DNA of 64,000 nucleotides from positions 930,001 through 994,000 of the forward strand of contig NZ_CP054143.1 of NCBI RefSeq assembly GCF_013284055.1, given 5' to 3'. The notes below the pieces were generated by a model. It was not told where the DNA came from and ran no database searches. It saw only the letters and a program-made list of their open reading frames with translations. This DNA is from Deefgea piscis (GTDB lineage Bacteria; Pseudomonadota; Gammaproteobacteria; Burkholderiales; Chitinibacteraceae). Shown here one piece after another: positions 38,438-46,039 of this stretch. Position 1 is the stretch's first letter, and every line of letters starts with the position of its first letter. The position numbers and the translations under genes were made by a program.

Positions 38438-39293
38438 TATTGGCATTTTCACTTTACTGTGCGCGCTGCTCATTGTCCTTTGCTTATTGATGCTACTCTG
38501 GCCTTTATTGCGTGGCCGCTCCGCTGCCGGCGATATTCGTCGTTCACGCTATGCTTTGCATGCCACAATTTTAGAAGAGCTCGACGATGATTTGCGCAAT
38601 GGCCGTTTAAGCCAAGATGATTTTGAGGCCGCAAAACAAGAAGCCGAAGCGCGGCTGGTGGCCGAAGTGGGTCGGGCCGATGCCAGCAGCGCGCAGCAAA
38701 AAACCCTGCCAGCAAACAAAATTGCTTTGATTCTCGCCATCGTCTTACCACTGGCGGCCGCTGGGCTGTATTTTAAAATCGGCACGCCTGCGGCGCTCGA
38801 TCCAAGCACCCATCAAAGCCCCAATATTGGCCCAGCCGAAGTCGATAGCATGGTGAAAAAACTCGAAGCCCGAATGGCACTCGAGCCCAATGATACGGCA
38901 GGCTGGTTGATGCTGGCGCGCAGCTATCGCGCACAAGCTCGCTATGCTGAGGCCGCCCAAGCGTATGAAAAATCATGGCCTTTGCTCGAAAAAGACCCTG
39001 GCGAGCTAGCCCGTTTTGCCGGGGTATTGGCGATTGAAAACAATGGTTTTACCGGACGACCGACTGAGCTATTGGTGAAATCACTGGATTTAAATGCCAG
39101 CGAACCTGATGCGCTGATGCTAGCGGGCAGCGCCGCCGTTGAGCGTGGGGATTATGCTTCGGCAATCCGGTGGTGGAAGCAATTATTGGCTTTACTCGAT
39201 CCGGGCTCAGAAGACGAAGTCTGGCTCCAAGGTGAGATTCGTACATTACAAGATCGCCAAGCCTCTAGCCCCACCGCTGCGGCCCACCCCTAA
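38424..39293 (+). CDS. ccmI: cytochrome c maturation protein CcmI
   Basis: Apocytochrome chaperone. 289 aa from the ATG at 38424: two membrane helices (about 7-27 and 97-117) enclosing a cytoplasmic loop, then a periplasmic TPR region (EPNDTAGWLMLARSYRAQARYAEAAQAYEKS). Last gene of the ccm operon, closed by a terminator at 39316. Confidence 0.92.
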   Translation: MTATNIGIFTLLCALLIVLCLLMLLWPLLRGRSAAGDIRRSRYALHATILEELDDDLRNGRLSQDDFEAAKQEAEARLVAEVGRADASSAQQKTLPANKIALILAIVLPLAAAGLYFKIGTPAALDPSTHQSPNIGPAEVDSMVKKLEARMALEPNDTAGWLMLARSYRAQARYAEAAQAYEKSWPLLEKDPGELARFAGVLAIENNGFTGRPTELLVKSLDLNASEPDALMLAGSAAVERGDYASAIRWWKQLLALLDPGSEDEVWLQGEIRTLQDRQASSPTAAAHP

Positions 39294-39315
39294 ATAGTTT
39301 GAGTTCTACTTCAAT

Positions 39316-39346
39316 GGCATAGCCGCGACGCTGTGCCATTTTTTTT
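39316..39346 (+). terminator. rho-independent terminator of the ccm operon
   Basis: GGCATAGC-CGCGAC-GCTGTGCC (eight pairs, one wobble) followed by A and eight T, 22 bp after the ccmI stop. Confidence 0.85.
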
Positions 39347-39372
39347 GCCAAAGCCCCAAATTCATCGACGGT

Positions 39373-39628
39373 TTACTTTGGCTGGGGTGCGATTCCCATA
39401 TCATCAAGCCGCAGCAAAATCTCGGTTTTTCGTTGCTGCTTTATCTCTTGCCAAGACACATCTGCTTGCGCCCCAAGCAGGGCGTACAACAGGCACCACT
39501 TGCCGCAACTGCGCGTACACCTCAAAGGCATCGGCTTGGCGCAATTGCTGCGCGGTGTGAATACCGATTTTCGCCAACATCACTCGACTTTTTGGGCCAA
39601 GCCCCTTGAGTTGATCAACCGATTCCAT
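39373..39628 (-). pseudogene. TfoX C-terminal-domain protein, frameshifted
   Basis: From an ATG at 39628 behind GGGAGGGGA the frame encodes VDQLKGLGPKSRVMLAKIGI and VYAQLRQVVPVV, the TfoX_C (HhH-like) domain. After that the frame becomes nonsense, but shifting by one base at about 39485-39490 restores a typical continuation (YALLGAQADVSWQEIKQQ and a stop at 39373). So a single-base indel breaks the gene, or the base is a sequencing error. Stand-alone TfoX_C proteins are common small relatives of competence regulators; their role is unclear. Confidence 0.75.
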
Positions 39629-39806
39629 TGCGTCCCCTCCCACATCAATACATGGTCCTGCCAAATATTCTTACGCAGTAATTAAAAACTACAGCAGCCT
39701 GTAAACCCGACATATTTGGATACAATATTTTTATGACACGCCGGTAACAGTATCGCTACACTAAGCGCCTCTTACTTTGCCAAGCTTGGCTGCCAGCCAA
39801 ATAAAT

Positions 39807-40508
39807 ATGCGTCAGCGTCTCCCATTTTTACCATGGCACTGGCTTATTGCCCTTCTAAGTGGCGTATTTCTCGCGCTGATTTATCCACAAACGCAATGGG
39901 ATCATGCGCTGATCGCGCCGTATTTTGATTCACTGCAACAGCGTTTTTTCCTCAAAGACCACCCATTTCTAACCCAATTTATGCATCAAGGTTTAAAAGA
40001 CCTGATGATTTTACCTGCGCTCATCTTGCTCGCAGCATGGGCGGCGAGCTGGAAATACCCAAAACTGCAAACCCATCGCCGGCGGATTGGCTGGACTTTA
40101 TGCGGTATGGGGCTGGCAGCGCTGACCATCTCGATTTTTAAATCTTTCAGCAATCATGCTTGTCCGTGGGATTTAAGTCTTTACGGCGGCTATGCCGCTG
40201 AAATTCCTTTATGGGGCGCACTGCCTGCCGGCGCTAAACCCGGGCAATGTATGCCCGGTGGTCATGCATCGGGTGGTTATGCTTTGTTGGCGTTTTATTT
40301 TGGCTTACTCGATCTGAATCGACGCTGGGCTTATGTTGGCTTAGCCGCAGGTTTAATCTTTGGCACTGCCATGGGCTGGGCGCAAATGATGCGCGGCGCA
40401 CACTTTTTGTCGCACAATTTATGGACGTTGTGGACGATCTGGGTGGTTTTATTACTTTGGTACTGCGTATGGCCCCCTGTACGCCAAATGGAATCAACGC
40501 ATGTTTAA
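39807..40508 (+). CDS. PAP2 family lipid phosphatase
   Basis: Membrane phosphatase of the PAP2 superfamily, about 233 aa from the ATG at 39807 (a TTG at 39777 is also in frame). Catalytic blocks: K-containing FKSFSNHACPWDL, CMPGGHASGGYAL (the PSGH motif with Gly for Ser) and RGAHFLSHNLWTLW. Proteins with the CPWDL form often act on lipid A or undecaprenyl phosphates. It overlaps the downstream eptA-like gene by 8 bp, so both are co-translated. Confidence 0.85.
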   Translation: MRQRLPFLPWHWLIALLSGVFLALIYPQTQWDHALIAPYFDSLQQRFFLKDHPFLTQFMHQGLKDLMILPALILLAAWAASWKYPKLQTHRRRIGWTLCGMGLAALTISIFKSFSNHACPWDLSLYGGYAAEIPLWGALPAGAKPGQCMPGGHASGGYALLAFYFGLLDLNRRWAYVGLAAGLIFGTAMGWAQMMRGAHFLSHNLWTLWTIWVVLLLWYCVWPPVRQMESTHV

Positions 40509-42129
40509 ATTTAAAGCTTTAACCAGTGAAAAACTCAGTTTGATTGCTGCGCTATTTTTTGTTTTTGCCTGCAATAGTGTTTTTTGGCAGCAGCTGTATA
40601 CGATACAAAACCCGAGTACCGCTGCCGGTTGGCTGTTTATGCTGGTTGGCGCGACCTTTTTAATTTTGGTGCTCAATCTGATATTCACACTGCTGGCACT
40701 ACCCTACGTTCTGAAACCCGTGTTAACGGTATTGCTCTTGATTACCCCAGTAGTGGTGTATTTTATGTCGCAATTTGGCATCATGATTAACGGCGGCATG
40801 CTGCGTAATGCCGCACAAACCAATCTAACTGAAACCTTAGATTTACTCACCCTAAAAATGGCGCTGTATTGGCTGGTTTTAGGTGGTTTACCCCTGTATT
40901 TGCTGTGGAAAACGCCAATTCAATATCGACCATTGCGCCGCGAAGCCATGGTTAAAACCAGTGTGATTGTGGGCAGTATTGTGCTGCTGTTACTGGTGAG
41001 CTTGGGCTTTTATAAAGAGTTTGCTTCGGTGTTTCGCAATAACCGCGAATTGCGTTTTTTAATTACGCCAATGAATTTTATCCAAGCTAGCTCTAATTAT
41101 TTAAAACACAGCGTGAATATCAAACCCATTGTCGTTGCCGCAATTGGTACCGATGCCAAATATACGCCGCTACCGCAAAGTCGCCCTAAACTCACTATTA
41201 TCGTCGTGGGTGAAACCGCCAGAGCGGCTAATTTTTCACTCAATGGCTATGAACGAGAAACCAATCCGCGGCTTAAACAACAAGCCGGCTTGATTAATCT
41301 GCCACAAGTGAGCTCGTGTGGTACCGATACCGCCGTTTCGCTGCCGTGTATGTTCTCTAAATTTGGCAAAGACAATTACAGCGAAAAACAAGCCAAAAGC
41401 CACCAAGGTTTGCTCGATGTGGTGCAAAGAGCCGGTTATCAAGTACTGTGGCGCGACAATCAATCGGGCTGCAAAGGCACCTGTGATCGCGTGCCCAATG
41501 AAAGCATGATCGCAACCGCCGACCCAAAACTCTGCAAAGATGGCGAATGCTTGGATGAAGCCCTACTCACTGGGCTGCAAGACAAAATCGACGCCCAACA
41601 GCAAGACGCGGTGATTGTGCTGCATATGATGGGCAGCCATGGTCCGGCGTATTTCAAACGCTATCCACCGGCTTTTGCCAAATTCCAACCAACCTGTAAT
41701 GACAAACAGCTTAACCGTTGCAGCCGTGAACAAATTCTCAATAGCTACGACAATTCGCTGCTGTATACCGATTATGTATTGTCGAGTGTGATTGATCTAT
41801 TGCGCAAAAACAGCAATCGCGTGGATACCGCCATGATGTATCTGTCTGACCACGGCGAATCACTTGGCGAGAATGGCCTATACCTACATGGTGCGCCGTA
41901 TATGCTGGCGCCAAGCGAGCAAACGCATGTGCCTGCCATGCTGTGGCTATCGCCTGAATTTGCCCAACAAGCCAAGATCGACTTAGGTTGCATGCAAAAG
42001 AAAGCGGGCCAAGCGTATTCGCACGACAATCTATTTCACTCGACCTTAGGCTTGCTCGACATTAAAACGTCGCTGTATCAAACCGAGCTCGATTGGTTCG
42101 CCTCGTGCAAAGCAAAAACCGCGCAATAA
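40501..42129 (+). CDS. eptA: lipid A phosphoethanolamine transferase (EptA/MCR family)
   Basis: Inner-membrane enzyme adding phosphoethanolamine to lipid A phosphates, which lowers binding of cationic peptides such as polymyxins. 542 aa with five N-terminal helices and a periplasmic sulfatase-like domain. Zinc and catalytic sites: VVGETARAANFSLNGY, the nucleophile Thr in SCGTDTAVSLPCMFS, HMMGSHGPAYFKRYP, and YLSDHGESLGENGLYLHG. Cysteine pairs for disulfides are present (SGCKGTCDR). Family assignment is clear; whether it is EptA-like by substrate needs testing. Confidence 0.93.
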   Translation: MFKFKALTSEKLSLIAALFFVFACNSVFWQQLYTIQNPSTAAGWLFMLVGATFLILVLNLIFTLLALPYVLKPVLTVLLLITPVVVYFMSQFGIMINGGMLRNAAQTNLTETLDLLTLKMALYWLVLGGLPLYLLWKTPIQYRPLRREAMVKTSVIVGSIVLLLLVSLGFYKEFASVFRNNRELRFLITPMNFIQASSNYLKHSVNIKPIVVAAIGTDAKYTPLPQSRPKLTIIVVGETARAANFSLNGYERETNPRLKQQAGLINLPQVSSCGTDTAVSLPCMFSKFGKDNYSEKQAKSHQGLLDVVQRAGYQVLWRDNQSGCKGTCDRVPNESMIATADPKLCKDGECLDEALLTGLQDKIDAQQQDAVIVLHMMGSHGPAYFKRYPPAFAKFQPTCNDKQLNRCSREQILNSYDNSLLYTDYVLSSVIDLLRKNSNRVDTAMMYLSDHGESLGENGLYLHGAPYMLAPSEQTHVPAMLWLSPEFAQQAKIDLGCMQKKAGQAYSHDNLFHSTLGLLDIKTSLYQTELDWFASCKAKTAQ

Positions 42130-42170
42130 ATGCGCGGCGGCTTAGGGTGAATTGATGAAGATAGATCTCA

Positions 42171-42411
42171 TGCTGTGCCGCGCTCGTTGGTCTGGGGCTT
42201 AAATACCCGTCCAAGCGCACCGAGTGAGGAGAGAGACAAACGGCTTTACCGTTTGGCTCACGATCGATCGAGGGCACAGCGGAGCTGGGCGCGCTCGGGT
42301 CGCCTTCTTTTGCTTACTTTTCTTGGCGACGCAAGAAAAGTGAGTCCCCGTCGCGGACTGCGACTGTAAACAGCCATGCCGCAGGCACTTAAACCCATCA
42401 ACACGCCATCT
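42171..42411 (+). repeat. structured repeat element, copy 2
   Basis: About 240 bp similar to 53124-53368 and, less closely, to 30788-30982. Hairpins: CAAACGG/CCGTTTG near 42237-42255, a CAGC-GGA-GCTG stem, the long stem 42314-42325/42332-42344 (ACTTTTCTTG with CAAGAAAAGT, plus a wobble pair), and GTCGC-GGACT-GCGAC. It fills most of the 349-bp gap between eptA and narL. A CCGCGCA/TGCGCGG hairpin also spans the eptA stop (42119-42137). Confidence 0.85.
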
Positions 42412-42478
42412 GAATACTATCGCTTTTTATTAGGTATTTAATCAAAAAGCATATAAAGCATGCTCTGCATTTATATAC

Positions 42479-43141
42479 CTACTTAATACCCAGCTCCACC
42501 GCCCAAATAGCCGCTTCAAGGCGTGAACGAAAGCTGAGTTTTCTGAGCAAGCTTTTTACGTGCACCTTGACCGTGCCCTCGGCAATGCCGAGCTCACGGC
42601 CAACTAATTTATTCGATAGTCCATGCGCCAAGCACACTAAGATTTCGCGCTCGCGATCAGTGAGAGACGCCAGCATCGCATTGCGCTCGCTGCCATCGTC
42701 TTCCCGTAAAGCCAAAGCCAAAGCACGACCTAAGCGTTCTGGAATCGCCATTTGCCCATCAAGTGCTTCGGCCAAACGCGCGACGATTTCTTCTGGCTCC
42801 ATGTCTTTTAATAAATAGCCATCCGCACCAGCTCGCACCGCAGCGACCAAGTCGGATGATTGATCCGACACGGTGAGCATCACAATACGCGAATCAATAT
42901 CCAGCTCCTTCATCGCGCGCAGTGTGGCAATGCCGTCCATGCCTTTCATATTCAAATCTAAAATCACTAAATCCGGATTATGTTCTTGCACTAAGACCAA
43001 GCCCTCAGCGCCACTCGCCGCTTCGCCCACCACGACAAATCGTGGATCGAGAGCCAAAAGTTGCACCACACCTTTACGAAATAGCGGGTGATCATCGATT
43101 ACGATGACATTAAATTGTTCGTTCATTTTCTCGATTCTCAA
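42479..43141 (-). CDS. narL: nitrate/nitrite response regulator NarL
   Basis: LuxR/FixJ-type regulator of 220 aa. Receiver domain with VIVIDDHPLFRKG and the phosphoacceptor Asp in DLVILDLNMKGMDG; HTH domain LTDREREILVCLAHGLSNKLVGRELGIAEGTVKVHVKSLLRKL. The ATG at 43141 overlaps the narX stop; an in-frame ATG at 43126 is also possible. Together with the NarX-like kinase it should respond to nitrate and nitrite and control the divergent nap operon. Confidence 0.92.
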   Translation of the reverse strand: MRIEKMNEQFNVIVIDDHPLFRKGVVQLLALDPRFVVVGEAASGAEGLVLVQEHNPDLVILDLNMKGMDGIATLRAMKELDIDSRIVMLTVSDQSSDLVAAVRAGADGYLLKDMEPEEIVARLAEALDGQMAIPERLGRALALALREDDGSERNAMLASLTDREREILVCLAHGLSNKLVGRELGIAEGTVKVHVKSLLRKLSFRSRLEAAIWAVELGIK

Positions 43142-44976
43142 GTCGGTTGCGTTGAATTGGACGCCGCAAACGGCGTAGTCGGAATAAAGCGTAGTTCTAT
43201 CAGTGTGCCACAGGGTTCACGGCGTAAAAATTGTAATTCGCCATTTAAATTCGTCGCGCGATCGCGCATGATGCCCAAACCATAATGCTGCTTACGCTCA
43301 GGATGATTAGCCAACCCGACGCCATCATCGGCGATTTTGACCACAATCTGCTCATCTTCCCAAGCCAAACTCACCCAAGCATGCTGCGCTTCGGCATGGC
43401 GCTCTATATTGACCAAGGCTTCACGCACAATTTGCAAAATATGAATTTCTTCATGCGCCGCCAATTCAACACCGAGCAAACGATTATCAAGGCTAATGCT
43501 GTGCTGTGCTCGATCGACAAATTCACTGACGGTTTTTTCCAACGCTTCGGTTAAACCACGCTCGTTCATTTGTAAGCGAAAGGTATTAAGTAGCTCACGC
43601 AATTGCCGATAGGCGCCGTTTAAGCCTTCACGTAGTTCAAACAATGCCGCATTCGCAGTGTCACTGCGCTGCGCTTCAGGAAACTGATTTTGCAAACGCA
43701 CCACTTGGATTTTTAAATACGATAGCGATTGCGCCAATGAGTCATGCAACTCGCGCGCAATCACACTGCGCTCATCATGCAGTGCCAAGCGATGTAAATC
43801 TTGTTTGCGCTTGGCATTGGCCAGCGCCGTACCAATTTGCCGCGCCACGGCTTCGAGCAACTGTTGCTGCCAATCGAGCAAGGCCTGCTGCGTTTTGAGC
43901 TGAATCGGCATAATGCCGTAATTGTTAATGCCATCGGTAAGCTGAAACACTGGGGTGTTATTCGACTGCGCCGGCGCATTCACCCCTTCAACGCAGTTGG
44001 CACAATCATTTTTGTCGCAACTTTCAGCTGCGGTGCTCGGCATTAAAGCTAGCCGGAAAGCTTGGGGTGCTTGTTCGGTTTCGGTAAGACAAATCGCCGC
44101 ATGCTCCAACTCGATTAAAGCGCCAACATCCACTAAAACCTGATCAAATGTCGCCTGATTTGGCTCTTGGTCTGACAATAACTGCTTGGTGCTATACAGC
44201 AGCTCTAGACTGCGCTGATTTTGCGATAAAGCTTGGGTTTTTTCCGCAACGCGCGCTTCAAGCACTTCGATGCCCAGCGCCAGCTCAGCCACCATATGAT
44301 TCATCGCTTGGCCCAATAGCGTAATTTCACCAGCGCCGTCTTCAGGGGCTTGTACGCTGAAATCCCCTTGTTTGATTTTTTCGGCCGCTGCAGCCATTGC
44401 GACTAAAGGCCGAGTCACTCGCCGCGTGAGCCACAATAAAGTCAGCACAAAAACAATCGCCATACTGCCCATCGCAATCCATTGAATCTGCCCCAACCAC
44501 TGTAGTCGCGCCTCGTGTTTGGCTTCTATTGCTTGCACATAGGTATCAATTAAATCAACAAAATGCACCGCTCTAGAGAGCAAATTATCATCGGTATGCG
44601 GTGAGGCTAAAATGCCTTTGACCTCAGTACGCCAGGCGTTTTCTAACTGATCATACGCATAGCGAACAGAGTCAGTCGGGTCGGTCGATAGGTTTTTGAG
44701 TAATTCGGGGCCATATAAATCGCGCTCAAACTCTTGGACTGCTTGCTGCAATGCCGGCATATTGCTCGAGACGTGCGATGGCGAAGCCAAATGGGTGGCC
44801 ACGATCAGATAGGTTTGCTTGCGCAATGAGCCCGCGACATTGATCGCTGTGCCCTCTCCTGTCGAATACACCACGGTAACCCAACTTAAAAACAAAGCTA
44901 AAAAAGCGGGCAAAACCATAAAAAGCAAGGCTTGTGTAATAAACCGCAAGATTGACGCTTGCCGAAAATAATTCAT
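43138..44976 (-). CDS. narX: nitrate/nitrite sensor histidine kinase NarX
   Basis: Membrane sensor kinase of about 612 aa from the ATG at 44976; the frame is open to 45099 but the extra residues precede the first helix and look spurious. Order: helix 1 (ITQALLFMVLPAFLALFLSW), the P-box-like nitrate-sensing INVAGSLRKQTYLIV at about 46-60, periplasmic domain, helix 2, HAMP, a cysteine-containing cytoplasmic region, HisKA_3 dimerisation helix with the phospho-His in ARELHDSLAQSLSY, and HATPase_c (ADDGVGL, HYGLGIMRDRA). Confidence 0.93.
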   Translation of the reverse strand: MNYFRQASILRFITQALLFMVLPAFLALFLSWVTVVYSTGEGTAINVAGSLRKQTYLIVATHLASPSHVSSNMPALQQAVQEFERDLYGPELLKNLSTDPTDSVRYAYDQLENAWRTEVKGILASPHTDDNLLSRAVHFVDLIDTYVQAIEAKHEARLQWLGQIQWIAMGSMAIVFVLTLLWLTRRVTRPLVAMAAAAEKIKQGDFSVQAPEDGAGEITLLGQAMNHMVAELALGIEVLEARVAEKTQALSQNQRSLELLYSTKQLLSDQEPNQATFDQVLVDVGALIELEHAAICLTETEQAPQAFRLALMPSTAAESCDKNDCANCVEGVNAPAQSNNTPVFQLTDGINNYGIMPIQLKTQQALLDWQQQLLEAVARQIGTALANAKRKQDLHRLALHDERSVIARELHDSLAQSLSYLKIQVVRLQNQFPEAQRSDTANAALFELREGLNGAYRQLRELLNTFRLQMNERGLTEALEKTVSEFVDRAQHSISLDNRLLGVELAAHEEIHILQIVREALVNIERHAEAQHAWVSLAWEDEQIVVKIADDGVGLANHPERKQHYGLGIMRDRATNLNGELQFLRREPCGTLIELRFIPTTPFAASNSTQPT

Positions 44977-45180
44977 GATGCGCAAAAACCATACCTCCAA
45001 ATTTCCATGCTCACGATAGTGCGGCGATTCAACAGCAAAAACAATCGTTGATCGGCACAATAATTCACACGAAGCAAGCGCGCTGCGTCTTGATAGCAAG
45101 GCTGGTCATGCCGAGTTGACCAGCAAAACTCGAGTACACCACGCCACCCCGCTTTAGGCAACCTAGCCAAACTATCGGCC

Positions 45181-45265
45181 TACCCCTAAAGCAATACGTC
45201 AATTGCAAAAGAAAAACCCTACCCCCTAAAGGGCATTGTCTGCATAAGTACAGCCGAATACCCTT
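45181..45265 (+). promoter_or_regulatory. putative NarL binding heptamers in the nap promoter region
   Basis: The narX-napF gap holds TACCCCT at 45181-45187, which fits the NarL heptamer TACYYMT, a near 7-2-7 palindrome TACCCCC-TA-AAGGGCA at 45220-45235, and TACCCTT at 45259-45265. Position just upstream of napF and next to narXL supports NarL control of nap. No convincing FNR site or -10/-35 pair was found. Confidence 0.4.
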
Positions 45266-45297
45266 ATTTTTATCTAATTATAGGGTTGAATGCTGCT

Positions 45298-45777
45298 GTG
45301 GATGTATCACGCCGCAATCTATTACGAGGTCGCCGCCCACAAACGTCGACCACGCCAGCACCACCATGGTCAGCAGAGGACTTTTTTACTCGCTGCACGC
45401 GTTGTGGCGACTGTGTCAGTGCTTGCCCCAGCCAAATTATTCAACTGGGTAGCGGTGGTTTTCCAACGATCGATTTTTCTCGTGGTGAATGCACATTCTG
45501 TGCCGACTGCACCACGGCGTGCCACAGCAAGGCGCTCGATTTAGATCGTTGTACGCCTTGGCATTTGCGCGCCAGCATCGATGATCGCTGCCTGGCGCAA
45601 CACGGCGTGGATTGCCGAATTTGTGGCGAAAGTTGTGATGCCAAAGCCATCCATTTTGAACTCGCCATCGGCAAGGTGGCGCAGCCGAAAATTCAAACCG
45701 AGCAATGTACCGGTTGCGGCGCGTGTTTTGCCCTCTGCCCTAGCCAAAGCATCCAAATAAGAGAGTGTCTTGTATGA
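45298..45777 (+). CDS. napF: ferredoxin-type protein NapF
   Basis: Cytoplasmic iron-sulfur protein that helps insert or mature the NapA cluster. About 159 aa with four Cys clusters: CTRCGDCVSACP, CTFCADCTTACH, the CRICGESCDAKAIHF variant and CTGCGACFALCP. No ATG start fits. GTG at 45298 gives MDVSRRNLLRG, like the NapF N-terminus; a TTG at 45286 is the alternative. Confidence 0.9.
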   Translation: MDVSRRNLLRGRRPQTSTTPAPPWSAEDFFTRCTRCGDCVSACPSQIIQLGSGGFPTIDFSRGECTFCADCTTACHSKALDLDRCTPWHLRASIDDRCLAQHGVDCRICGESCDAKAIHFELAIGKVAQPKIQTEQCTGCGACFALCPSQSIQIRECLV

Positions 45778-46037
45778 ATATTTTCAGCCTCGTGATCCGC
45801 GCCGTTCCTGGCCAACTGGACACCGTCAAAGCTGCGGTTGCAGCCGTGCCCGGCGTTGAGATTCATGTTGAGCATGAAGGCAAGCTGATTATCACCGTTG
45901 AAGACGTACCCGGTGTGCGCTGCACAGAAATGCTGACCCGAATTCAAAACATCCCCAACGTCGCCTCAGCCACGTTGGCCTATGAATATTGCGACGAAGA
46001 AAACGCGCCGCCAAAAACATTAAAACAGGAGCAATGA
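45774..46037 (+). CDS. napD: NapA signal-peptide-binding chaperone NapD
   Basis: Small cytoplasmic chaperone that binds the NapA twin-arginine signal peptide. 87 aa from the ATG at 45774, which overlaps the napF stop. Ferredoxin-like fold with [20 protein letters not shown] and [11 protein letters not shown] typical of NapD. Confidence 0.92.
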   Translation: MNIFSLVIRAVPGQLDTVKAAVAAVPGVEIHVEHEGKLIITVEDVPGVRCTEMLTRIQNIPNVASATLAYEYCDEENAPPKTLKQEQ

Positions 46038-46039
46038 GC

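Noticed and set aside
42062..42277. Minus-strand ORF over repeat copy 2, with a similar one at 53090-53308
   Set aside because: The conserved peptide (PSIDREPN...) arises from the repeat DNA; the frame is not kept in copy 1 and hairpin pairing explains the conservation better.
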